Shown piece after piece: positions 15,651 to 22,719 of a stretch of DNA of 25,249 nt. Position 1 is the stretch's first letter. The number at the start of each line of letters is the position of its first letter. A model generated the notes under the pieces. That model did not search any database. It was given only the letters and a program-made list of their open reading frames with translations, and was not told where the DNA came from. The position numbers were made by a program, and so were the translations under genes. The DNA comes from JBKDZR01 sp047971485 (GTDB lineage Bacteria > Pseudomonadota > Alphaproteobacteria > Rhodobacterales > Rhodobacteraceae): the NCBI GenBank assembly GCA_047971485.1, contig JBKDZR010000077.1, positions 1 to 25,249 on the forward strand, given 5' to 3'.

Positions 15651-16591
15651 TGCCAGGGGGCCTTGTCCCACATGGCCCGATAGTTGGCGTCCAGCGCCTC
15701 GACATGGGCCTGGAACTCAACCGTGTCGCGATAGGCGACCTCGGTAAAGCTTTCGGCGTTGCGGGCGCGGAAATCCTCATTGGCGGCCACTTCGGCGATG
15801 GCGGCCGACAGCTTGGCTACGATCTCGGGATCGACACCAGCCGGCATGCCGATGCCACGCTCGGACTGCATGTAAACGTCATAGCCCAGCGAAGACACGG
15901 TCGGGACATCGGGGGCGAATTCGGACACCTGTTCACCGAACTGGGCCAGAACCCGCACCTGCCCTTGTTGCGCGGCGGCCAGTGCCTCGCCCAGGTTCAG
16001 ACCGGCGGCAGAGACATGCCCGCCCATCAACGCCGTGCGCGCAGGACCAGCCCCGGCAAAGGGCACATGGGTCAGCTCGATCCCGGCGGCATCGGCCAGG
16101 TAACGCATGGCCAGATGGTCATCGGTGCCCACGCCGGTCGTGCCCACGGTCACCGCGCCCGGGTTTTCCTTGGCAAAGGCCACCAGATCATCAAGGGTCT
16201 GGAACGGGCTGCTGGCCGGCACCGAGATCGCCGAGGGATCACGCACCAGCCCGGCCACCGGAATGAAGCTGTCGGCGGTAAAGGCCGCGTCGCGGGTGAT
16301 CGGGATGGTCAGCATCGGCGGCAGGTTCAGGATGCCAATGGTGTATCCGTCGGGATCGGCATCGGCGATGGCGGTATGGCCCACCTCGCCCCCAGCCCCG
16401 GGACGGTTCACGACAACCACATCCTGCCCCAGCGCCTTTTCCAGGAAGGGCTGCAGGGTGCGTGCGGTCACGTCGGTGCCACCGCCGGCGGAATAGGCGA
16501 CGATCAGGTTGACGGTCTTCTCAGGCCACTCGGCCAGGGCCGGGGATGCGGCCAGGGCCAGGATGGCGAATGCGGTTGTGCTGCGGATCAT
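15647..16591 (-). CDS. tctC: Tripartite tricarboxylate transporter substrate-binding protein TctC
   Basis: A 314-residue periplasmic binding protein of the Bug/TctC family, the high-affinity receptor of the TTT system. A signal peptide is clear (MIRSTTAFAILALAASPALA, cut near residue 20, before EWPEKTVNLIV). Family landmarks follow: IVAYSAGGGTDVTARTLQPFL, VVVVNRPGAGGEVGHTAIA, ADPDGYTIGI and the ligand loop VGTTGVGTDDHLA. Normal length. It has a strong AGGAGGAG ribosome site and is the first gene of the minus-strand operon, divergent from the GntR-type regulator; the shared promoter region is 16592-16758. Ligands in this family range over carboxylates, amino acids and aromatic acids, so the ligand cannot be named. 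Confidence 0.94.
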   Translation of the reverse strand: MIRSTTAFAILALAASPALAEWPEKTVNLIVAYSAGGGTDVTARTLQPFLEKALGQDVVVVNRPGAGGEVGHTAIADADPDGYTIGILNLPPMLTIPITRDAAFTADSFIPVAGLVRDPSAISVPASSPFQTLDDLVAFAKENPGAVTVGTTGVGTDDHLAMRYLADAAGIELTHVPFAGAGPARTALMGGHVSAAGLNLGEALAAAQQGQVRVLAQFGEQVSEFAPDVPTVSSLGYDVYMQSERGIGMPAGVDPEIVAKLSAAIAEVAANEDFRARNAESFTEVAYRDTVEFQAHVEALDANYRAMWDKAPWQ

Positions 16592-16661
16592 GAGTAACTC
16601 CTCCTAAGTCCTCGCGACGCCCGGATTGCCGGGGCGTTGACGCATGACCTAGCATGCCGAC

Positions 16662-16677
16662 CTTGCCGGAAGGCAAG
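16662..16677. promoter_or_regulatory. 16-bp perfect inverted repeat in tctC/gntR intergenic region
   Basis: CTTGCC-ggaa-GGCAAG is a perfect 6-bp inverted repeat with a 4-bp spacer, located 71 bp upstream of tctC and 82 bp upstream of the GntR-type regulator. Its position between divergent genes suits an operator for the operon. It does not look like the FadR/FCD consensus (T-G-T-n3-A-C-A), so a different protein, or a hairpin in the tctC leader, is also possible. Confidence 0.45.
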
Positions 16678-16693
16678 CTGAACAGAGGCAACG

Positions 16694-16721
16694 ATTGCGC
16701 CATCCAAATAGGCAATATAAT
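16694..16721 (+). promoter_or_regulatory. Candidate promoter of the GntR-type regulator gene
   Basis: A perfect sigma-70 -10 hexamer TATAAT lies at 16716-16721 in an AT-rich patch that stands out from the GC-rich surroundings. The -35 is weak: ATTGCG (16694-16699) at 16-bp spacing is the best candidate. Transcription would begin near 16728, about 31 bases before the ATG. Confidence 0.5.
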
Positions 16722-16731
16722 CTTCGCTAGG

Positions 16732-16743
16732 ATTATCAATAAT
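16732..16743. promoter_or_regulatory. Dyad just downstream of the TATAAT (candidate autoregulatory operator)
   Basis: ATTAT-ca-ATAAT is a perfect 5-bp inverted repeat placed roughly at +5 to +16 of the presumed transcript and 15 bp before the regulator's start codon. A repressor bound here would block its own transcription. AT-rich palindromes arise easily by chance, so confidence is moderate. Confidence 0.4.
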
Positions 16744-16758
16744 TTTTGTGGCACCGAA

Positions 16759-17445
16759 ATGACGGCGGAAAACTCAACAAAATCAGCGATTGGCTCGGTG
16801 GTCGATTCCCTTGAACAGCAGATCATCTTCGGCTCGCTCCTGCCGAAACAGCGGCTCTATGAGGATGAATTCATTGTCCGCTACGGGGCCAAGCGTCATG
16901 TGATCCGGGCCGCGTTGCAGGAACTGGAACGGCGGGGAATCGTCGAACGGATCCCGAACCGGGGCGCCATCGTCAAGTTCTACAGCCGTCAGGATGTGGC
17001 CGATCTTTACGTGGTGCGCGCGATCCTGCACGAAGCCGGGGCCCAGCGGATCGGGCTGCCGGCCGATCCGGTCTGGCTGGCCGCGTTGAAGGACACCCAG
17101 GCGGCCCATTCCGCGGCCATAGCGGCCGAAGATCTGGCCGCTGTGTTCCGGACCAACACCCTGTTTCATCGCAAGCTGTTCGAGGGAACCCGCAACGCCT
17201 ATCTGGTCGAGGCGATCGAGCAGTCGAACTCCAAGACCCATGGCATCCGCTCCCACGGGCTTGGCGTGCCCCGCCTGCTGGCTCAGGCCGAACGGGAACA
17301 TCTGGGGATGATCGCCTGCATTGAGGCGGGCGACCGGGCGGGGCTGACAGACCTGTGCCTGTGCCACATGGACGCCGCCCGGCAGTTCTACGAGGAAAAA
17401 TACTGCGCCCCCGTGCAACTGGAAACTGGTGCCGCACAGGTGTGA
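16759..17445 (+). CDS. GntR-family transcriptional regulator, FCD (FadR-like) subfamily
   Basis: A 228-residue regulator. The N-terminal winged helix-turn-helix spans about residues 8-75 (SVVDSLEQQIIFGSLLPKQ, LYEDEFIVRYGAKRHVIRAALQELERRGIVER, then wing PNRGAIVKF). The C-terminal all-helical FCD ligand domain starts at DVADLYVVRAILHEAGAQR and includes NTLFHRKLF and EREHLGMIACIEAGDRAGL with the histidines that usually bind metal. I start at the ATG at 16759 because upstream in-frame sequence runs through the promoter; the ribosome site is weak. Transcribed divergently from tctC, it most likely controls the tct-dehydrogenase operon, probably as a repressor released by the imported acid. Confidence 0.92.
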   Translation: MTAENSTKSAIGSVVDSLEQQIIFGSLLPKQRLYEDEFIVRYGAKRHVIRAALQELERRGIVERIPNRGAIVKFYSRQDVADLYVVRAILHEAGAQRIGLPADPVWLAALKDTQAAHSAAIAAEDLAAVFRTNTLFHRKLFEGTRNAYLVEAIEQSNSKTHGIRSHGLGVPRLLAQAEREHLGMIACIEAGDRAGLTDLCLCHMDAARQFYEEKYCAPVQLETGAAQV

Positions 17446-17582
17446 CGTGCGGCCGGATCCGGCGTGCCATGGTCAAGGAAGGCAGGCAGAACCGTTGTCA
17501 TCAAGCGGGGCGCCCGTATGGGATCACGGCGCGTGCCCTCTGGGCGTAACGGCACAGCGGTGGCCCCTTTTGGGGTGGTTCA
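17446..17582. other. Gap between convergent regulators with palindromes
   Basis: This 137-bp gap follows the stops of the GntR-type (plus) and LacI-type (minus) genes. It holds a 12-bp perfect palindrome, GCCGGATCCGGC (17452-17463), and CCCC-TTTT-GGGG (17564-17575) next to the LacI-type stop. Either could mark transcript ends, but neither has a U-tract. No coding region is convincing. Confidence 0.4.
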
Positions 17583-18629
17583 TCAAGCCCCACAGCCTGC
17601 CGGCTGGGGCATCGGATCCAGATCAAAATGTCTGGTATAGGAGGGCAGGTTGAACCGCGTGAATATGCCGAAATCGATGGGGCCGTCGAAGGCCTGTGTC
17701 GGGTCGGGGGCGCGGGCCAGCTGAAGGGCGCGGTCCAGCAGGACCTCGGGGTCCTGGGACAGCGCATAGTCCAGCGTGCCCTCAATCAGCAGCGGCACCG
17801 AGACATGGGTCAGCTCATGGGTGATCACCAGAACGTCGCGGGCCAGACCGGCCTCGGTCAGGGCGCGGGCCAGACCGGTATTGCCGCCTCCGACATTATA
17901 GATGGCGCCGATGCCGGGATGGGCTTCAAGCATCTTGAGGATGGCGAAATAGGTCTTGTCGGGGTTGTCCTCGCCCCGGGCCTCGGCGGCGACCACGGCC
18001 TTGCTGGCGACTTCGCGCAGATTGGTGCGAAAGCCGATTTCCCGGTCCTCATGGCAGCGAAAGGCCGCATCCCCGACGATGACACCCACGGTGGCGGGGC
18101 GGTCCCCCAAACGCTGGGCAACCAGGTGTGCGGCTGTTGCGCCGGCTGATTTGTTGTCGATCCCGAGAAAGTGGTCCCGGGTCGGGCGTTCCAGATCCGA
18201 GATCATCGCCACGATACGCTTGCCGGCCTTTCTGGCCCAGGTCAGCACCTGCCGTATGCGGGTCGTGTCCTGCACGGTGACGACAAGCGCACGTTCCCTG
18301 TCAGCGCAGACCATCCGCAGTTCACGCAGGATCGACTCTTCATTCATCTGAAACAGGTCGATCAGCCGGTCATCGGGGCCCTTGAGCCGGGTGAACATCT
18401 GCTGCATCTGGGCCGACATGCCGGTGCCCAGCCGATAAAGCACATCCACCGGCGGCCCGGCAGCTTCCGGCGGTCTGGGTGCACTGGGCTGGGCCAGATG
18501 GCGGATCGCACGCTGGATCAGCCGGGCGGTCCGGGGGTGGACATTGCCCCGCCCGTTCAGCGCCCGGTCGATGGTTGACCGCGACAATCCGGTGGCATGG
18601 CAGATATCGGTGATGCGGATCTTCTGCAT
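17583..18629 (-). CDS. LacI-family transcriptional regulator
   Basis: A 348-residue regulator with the LacI N-terminal helix-turn-helix (RITDICHATGLSRSTIDRAL followed by NGRGNVHPRTARLIQRAI, residues 3-42). A periplasmic-binding-protein-like ligand domain follows from about residue 60 (VDVLYRLGTGMSAQMQQMF ... NVGGGNTGLARALTEAGLA ... VLVITHELT). The ligand domain is of the sugar-binding (ribose/galactose-type) class. I start at the ATG at 18627-18629; a frame to 18710 adds non-conserved residues. It is divergent from the sugar ABC/PanB-like/MocD-like operon, whose upstream region carries an 18-bp dyad, so it is the probable repressor and would respond to the sugar-like substrate or a product. 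Confidence 0.93.
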   Translation of the reverse strand: MQKIRITDICHATGLSRSTIDRALNGRGNVHPRTARLIQRAIRHLAQPSAPRPPEAAGPPVDVLYRLGTGMSAQMQQMFTRLKGPDDRLIDLFQMNEESILRELRMVCADRERALVVTVQDTTRIRQVLTWARKAGKRIVAMISDLERPTRDHFLGIDNKSAGATAAHLVAQRLGDRPATVGVIVGDAAFRCHEDREIGFRTNLREVASKAVVAAEARGEDNPDKTYFAILKMLEAHPGIGAIYNVGGGNTGLARALTEAGLARDVLVITHELTHVSVPLLIEGTLDYALSQDPEVLLDRALQLARAPDPTQAFDGPIDFGIFTRFNLPSYTRHFDLDPMPQPAGCGA

Positions 18630-18914
18630 GTCTTTGGCCCCTCCCTCCAGCGTCTTTCCGGGACCAGCGGGCTGTGGTTTGCCCGGGACCCTTCGGACAT
18701 TATGGCCCAAAATAGCCCAGTTCTATCCCCTTTTACCAGATATGGCATGGCTGGATCTAGAATTGGGGCGAAATGGGCTGATTTCGTGGTGGGGGCTGTG
18801 AGCCGGAAAAGGTACCCCTGATGAACAAAACAACTTTGGGCCACCGAAACGAAGACAAGGCTCTGCCCTGATCCAGAGGAGAAGATCAGCCGGCAAGAGC
18901 GACGGGAGGAAGCA
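18630..18914. promoter_or_regulatory. Divergent control region of lacI-type gene and ABC operon
   Basis: This 285-bp gap has the lowest GC in this part of the window near 18700-18850. Besides the 18-bp dyad annotated separately, the hexamer TGGGCY recurs in both orientations: minus strand at 18704-18709 and 18714-18719, plus strand at 18774-18779 and 18837-18842. A TAGAAT (18758-18763) could be the -10 of the ABC operon, putting the start site inside the dyad; no good -35 is seen. The first operon gene has a strong GGGAGGA ribosome site. Confidence 0.45.
18769..18786. promoter_or_regulatory. 18-bp dyad CGAAAT-n6-ATTTCG (candidate LacI-family operator)
   Basis: A perfect 6-bp inverted repeat with a 6-bp centre (gggctg), total length 18 bp, which is the usual span of a LacI-family operator with a GC step at its centre. 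It lies 129 bp before the sugar-binding-protein start codon and on or just after the candidate TAGAAT -10. Repressor binding here would block the operon's promoter. Seen: the dyad. Inferred: the binding protein. Confidence 0.55.
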
Positions 18915-19901
18915 ATGAAGACAGTTGTTCGAGGCGCCGCACTGGGCGCTGCCTTTGGGCTGGCCGCCGGCACTGCCGCGCTGGCCGAGGCGAAACACAC
19001 CTTTTACCATATCCTGTGGAGCATGACTGACCCGATCGTGCAGTTCCACATCCGGGCCGGCGAGGCCTATATGGCCAGCCATCCCGATGTCGAGATCAAG
19101 TTTGTCGGCCCCGAGGCCTATGATCCGGCCGAACATGCCAAGTTTCTGGACACGGTCCTGAACGCCAATCCTGACGGGATCGCCATGCATATCTCGTCGG
19201 TCGATGCCTTGCTGCCGGGGCTGCGGGCGGCGAAAGACAAGGGCATTCCCTTTGTCTCGGTTACCTCGCACCCGCCGGGGGCTGAGGATAACGCCAAGAT
19301 CGAGGGGCTGTACCTGACCTGGGTGGGGGCCAATGAAGAGCTGATCGGCCAGGTTGTTGCCGACCGGGTCTTGCAGGAGGGTGTGCCGGCACGGGTGGCC
19401 TATCTGATGTCGCATCTTGGCCATGCCGGCCACCAGCAGCGCGCCGCCGGCTTTTTTGCGGCCATGCCCGAGGGCGTTGCCACCGACACGCTGGCCATCG
19501 GCGACGAACCCCAGAAGGCCAAGGATATCATCCGCTCGTATATCCTGAGCAATCCCGATGTCACCCTTCTGTTCGGCAGCGCCCCGTCAAACAAATGGGT
19601 GACGGATGTGATCGACGAACTTGGCCGCGATGACATCAAGCTGCTGACCTCGGATGCGGCGCCGACCTCATTGGAATGCATTATCGAAAGCCATTGCTTC
19701 GCCACATTCAGCCAGCAGTTCCCGATCCAGGCCCCCCTGGCCTATGAGGTGCTGTACAGCTACCTGGAAACCGGCATGGCCCCGACCGGCCCGATCCTGA
19801 CCGGCCCGATGATCGTCGATCCGGATCTGGCCCCGGTGTTCAAGGAGACGGTTCTGAACGTCTTCGGCGAGGACGGCTATTACGATCTGTCGCCCTATTG
19901 A
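18915..19901 (+). CDS. Sugar ABC transporter substrate-binding protein
   Basis: A 328-residue periplasmic binding protein of the ribose/xylose/autoinducer-2 type (Peripla_BP_4). A signal peptide is evident (MKTVVRGAALGAAFGLAAG, cut after ALA near residue 24). The mature domain opens with HTFYHILWSMTDPIVQFHI and has the family's repeating strand-helix pattern: DGIAMHISSVDALLPGLRAA, KDKGIPFVSVTS, the hinge segment HLGHAGHQQRAAGF and the second-lobe DVTLLFGSAPSNKWVTDVI. It is the first gene of the plus-strand operon, with GGGAGGA upstream of ATG. MocB, the rhizopine-binding protein of rhizobia, belongs to the same family, but the family is broad and the ligand cannot be read from sequence. Confidence 0.92.
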   Translation: MKTVVRGAALGAAFGLAAGTAALAEAKHTFYHILWSMTDPIVQFHIRAGEAYMASHPDVEIKFVGPEAYDPAEHAKFLDTVLNANPDGIAMHISSVDALLPGLRAAKDKGIPFVSVTSHPPGAEDNAKIEGLYLTWVGANEELIGQVVADRVLQEGVPARVAYLMSHLGHAGHQQRAAGFFAAMPEGVATDTLAIGDEPQKAKDIIRSYILSNPDVTLLFGSAPSNKWVTDVIDELGRDDIKLLTSDAAPTSLECIIESHCFATFSQQFPIQAPLAYEVLYSYLETGMAPTGPILTGPMIVDPDLAPVFKETVLNVFGEDGYYDLSPY

Positions 19902-19965
19902 TGCGGGACCGGACAGGATCAGACAGCGCGGCACCGGACGGGGCGGCACCTGCGGGGGGATCGGG

Positions 19966-20931
19966 ATGACCATGAAACAACTGCTTTTCGGGCGGGTCGA
20001 ATCCGGTGTCGTAATCGGCGCGGTGTTGATCATAGCCTTCTTCGCCCTGTCCACCGGGGGCATGTGGTTCAGTTCGGTCCCCAGCGTTCTGCGCGTCACC
20101 GCCGCCGTCGGTATCATCGCCATTGGTCAGGCGATCCTGATGACGGCGGGTGAGGTGGATCTGTCGGTGGGATCCGTCTTTGCCTTTGTCGGTGTCATCT
20201 TCATCTCGGTCATGGACAGCTTTCCCATCGGGGTCGTGCCGTCGATGCTGATCGCGCTGGTTGCGGCCTGTGCCATTGGTGCCCTCAACGGGGTGATCAC
20301 CACCCTGTTTCGTGTGCCCTCGATGATCGTTACGTTGGGTGGGCTGTTCGTCTATCGCGGGATCACCTATCTGGCAACGCAGGGCTTCAGCCTGTCGATC
20401 CCACGGGTCTACCGCCGTGATGACGTTGTGCTGTTCCTGAAAAGCCGGATCGGCGACATAAACGTCACGGTCATCATCCTGGCTATGCTGATGGTACTGT
20501 TCGTGTTCATCCTGGCGAAGACCCGTTTCGGCAGCCATGTGCTGGCGGTGGGCGGCAATGCCGACGCGGCGCTGGCCAATGGCATCTCGCCGGTAGGTAT
20601 CAAGATCAAGGCCTTCGTGCTGTGCTCGGGTCTGGCGGGGTTGGCCGGCATTCTGGTGGTTTGTCAGGAAGGGTCGGTCTACTCGACCTCGGGCGTCAAG
20701 ATGGAGCTGGAGACCATCGCCGCTGCCGTGATCGGGGGCTGCACGCTGCGCGGCGGGGTCGGATCCGTCTGGGGGCCGGTCCTGGGGGTGTTTGTGCTGT
20801 CCTCGCTCAAGGGTGGACTGATGCTGATGGGAGCGCCGACCTCGTGGTATATCGCGCTGGTCGGGGCCATCCTGATTGCCTTTCTCCTCTTTTCGCGGCT
20901 GTTGAGCACCCGGATGGGAGGCGTGGCATGA
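19966..20931 (+). CDS. Sugar ABC transporter permease (RbsC/FrcC type), copy 1
   Basis: A 321-residue inner-membrane permease of the BPD_transp_2 family, with about 8-10 hydrophobic segments. Typical landmarks are ILMTAGEVDLSVGSVFAFV, MIVTLGGLFVYRGITYLAT, the cytoplasmic coupling region FGSHVLAVGGNADAALANGI and the C-terminal ETIAAAVIGGCTLRGGVGSVWG. The start could be 19966 or the ATG two codons later. It begins 64 bp after the binding-protein stop and ends overlapping the second permease by ATGA. Two different permeases imply a heterodimeric channel in this transporter. Confidence 0.93.
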   Translation: MTMKQLLFGRVESGVVIGAVLIIAFFALSTGGMWFSSVPSVLRVTAAVGIIAIGQAILMTAGEVDLSVGSVFAFVGVIFISVMDSFPIGVVPSMLIALVAACAIGALNGVITTLFRVPSMIVTLGGLFVYRGITYLATQGFSLSIPRVYRRDDVVLFLKSRIGDINVTVIILAMLMVLFVFILAKTRFGSHVLAVGGNADAALANGISPVGIKIKAFVLCSGLAGLAGILVVCQEGSVYSTSGVKMELETIAAAVIGGCTLRGGVGSVWGPVLGVFVLSSLKGGLMLMGAPTSWYIALVGAILIAFLLFSRLLSTRMGGVA

Positions 20932-21881
20932 CCCGGCTGCTTGCCCCGCGTCTGGAAACCATCGTCATCGTGGCAAGTGCGGCTCTGTTTCTTTGCTTCT
21001 GGGCTGTCATCGGGGACCCATGGATCGCCAACCTGCCCAGCCTGTTGCGGGATGTCAGTTGGCTGGGGATCGTGACCATCGGTACCGCCATGGTGATCAT
21101 CTCGGGTGAGTTCGACCTGTCCGTCGGGTCGGTCTATGCCTTTGTCAGCATGGTCTTTCTGCTGCTGCTGGAGGCGGGGTTGGGTCCGGCGCTTGCGCTG
21201 GTGCTGGCCATGGCGCTGGCCTGTGGCATCGGCGCGCTGACCGGCCTGCTGGTGGTGCGCTTTCAGTTGCCATCACTGCTGGTGACGCTGGGCTTTCTGT
21301 TCCTCTATCGCGGTCTGGTCGAATGGGTCACCGGTGGCTTTACCCTGACCATCGCCGAGGACATCCAGGGCCATTGGCTGCTGACGTTGTTGGGGGGCAA
21401 GGCGCTGGGATTTCACAATGCCATCCTGATCTGTCTGCTGCTGGTCGTGGTGTTCAGCTTCGTGCTGGTCAGGTGCCGTTTCGGCAACCACCTTTACGCG
21501 GTGGGGGGCGATGTCACGGCGGCGGCGGCAACCGGCGTGCCGGTGGGCGCCGTGCGGGTGCGCAGCTTCGTCATCGGGGCCATGCTGGCGGGGTTTGCCG
21601 GGATCATCACCGCCGCCAACCTGTCCTCGGTCTCCACCACCACCGCCACCAACATGGAGTTTGAGGCCATTGCCGGCACGGTCATCGGCGGGGTCCTGCT
21701 GCTGGGCGGGGCCGGCACGGTCTGGGGCGCGTTGCTGGGCGTCTTTACCCTGCTGTCGCTGAAACACGGGCTGATCCTGATGGGTGTCAACATTTTCGCC
21801 TATCAGATCGTGCTGGGCCTGGCCCTTGTCGGGCTTGTCGCGCTGCGCGGTGTCTTTCCCCGCCTGTTCGCCACCCGCTGA
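20928..21881 (+). CDS. Sugar ABC transporter permease (RbsC/FrcC type), copy 2
   Basis: A 317-residue paralogue of the preceding permease. The matching blocks are ISGEFDLSVGSVYAFVSMV, SLLVTLGFLFLYRGLVEWV, FGNHLYAVGGDVTAAAATGV and FEAIAGTVIGGVLLLGGAGT, interleaved with about 8-10 hydrophobic segments. The start ATG at 20928 overlaps the stop of copy 1, giving translational coupling; the open frame back to 20622 lies within copy 1 in another frame and is not real. It is followed after 18 bp by the ATPase gene. Together with copy 1 it forms the membrane channel. Confidence 0.93.
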   Translation: MTRLLAPRLETIVIVASAALFLCFWAVIGDPWIANLPSLLRDVSWLGIVTIGTAMVIISGEFDLSVGSVYAFVSMVFLLLLEAGLGPALALVLAMALACGIGALTGLLVVRFQLPSLLVTLGFLFLYRGLVEWVTGGFTLTIAEDIQGHWLLTLLGGKALGFHNAILICLLLVVVFSFVLVRCRFGNHLYAVGGDVTAAAATGVPVGAVRVRSFVIGAMLAGFAGIITAANLSSVSTTTATNMEFEAIAGTVIGGVLLLGGAGTVWGALLGVFTLLSLKHGLILMGVNIFAYQIVLGLALVGLVALRGVFPRLFATR

Positions 21882-21899
21882 CCCATCGTGGAGATCACC

Positions 21900-22685
21900 A
21901 TGCAACCGATCATCAAGCTTAACAACATGGTCAAGGCCTTCGGCGCGTTCCAGGCGCTTCGGGGGGTCAGCCTCGATGTCTACCCCGGCGAGGTTCACGC
22001 CCTGCTGGGGGATAACGGGGCCGGCAAGTCCACGCTGATCAAGATCCTTTCAGGCGTGTTCCGTCCCACCGCAGGTGAGATCCTGGTGGAAGGTCAGCCG
22101 GTTTCCTTTTCCTCGCCGCGGGATGCTGCAGCGGCCGGGATCGGCACAGTCTATCAGGATCTGGCGCTGGCCCCGCTGATGAGTGTGGCGCGCAATTTCT
22201 TCATGGGGCGTGAGCTGTACAAGGGGCCGCAATGGCTGGGCATTCTTGATGACGCAACCATGGAACGCATCGCCCTGGAAGAGATGCACAAGATCGGGAT
22301 CAACGCCGACGATCCGCGCCAGCCGGTGGGCACCATGTCCGGCGGGCAGCGCCAGACGCTGGCCATCGCGCGGGCCATCTATTTCGGCGCCAAGGTTCTG
22401 ATCCTGGATGAACCGACATCGGCGCTGGGGCAGAAACAGCAGATGGAGGTTCTCAAGACGATCATGCGCGTCCGGGCCCGTGGCGACATTGCCATCATCT
22501 TCATCACCCATAATGAAGTTCACGCCCAACTGACGGCCGATCGTTTCACTTTTTTGTCGCTGGGCGAGGTGATCGGGCAGGGCACCAGGGATGACATTGC
22601 CCATGACGAGATCCGTCATCTCATGGCCGGGGGGGCCGAGATGGCGGATCTCGAACAGGAAATCCGTGCGATTGCCGCAGCGTGA
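21900..22685 (+). CDS. Sugar ABC transporter ATP-binding protein (single domain, FrcA type)
   Basis: A 261-residue ATPase. Walker A is GDNGAGKST (residues 37-45), the Q-loop is TVYQDLAL, the ABC signature is MSGGQRQ (Ser147), Walker B is VLILDEPTSAL (Asp170, Glu171) and the H-loop is IIFITHN. It has one nucleotide-binding domain, unlike the ~500-residue two-domain RbsA of ribose systems, matching FrcA of fructose-type CUT2 transporters; two copies must assemble with the permease pair. I start at the ATG at 21900, seven bases after GGAG, rather than the GTG four codons earlier. The C-terminal region HLMAGGAEMADLEQEI is typical of this class. Confidence 0.93.
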   Translation: MQPIIKLNNMVKAFGAFQALRGVSLDVYPGEVHALLGDNGAGKSTLIKILSGVFRPTAGEILVEGQPVSFSSPRDAAAAGIGTVYQDLALAPLMSVARNFFMGRELYKGPQWLGILDDATMERIALEEMHKIGINADDPRQPVGTMSGGQRQTLAIARAIYFGAKVLILDEPTSALGQKQQMEVLKTIMRVRARGDIAIIFITHNEVHAQLTADRFTFLSLGEVIGQGTRDDIAHDEIRHLMAGGAEMADLEQEIRAIAAA

Positions 22686-22719
22686 TCGGCCTTGACAAGC
22701 CATTGAAAAGGGAACTGAA

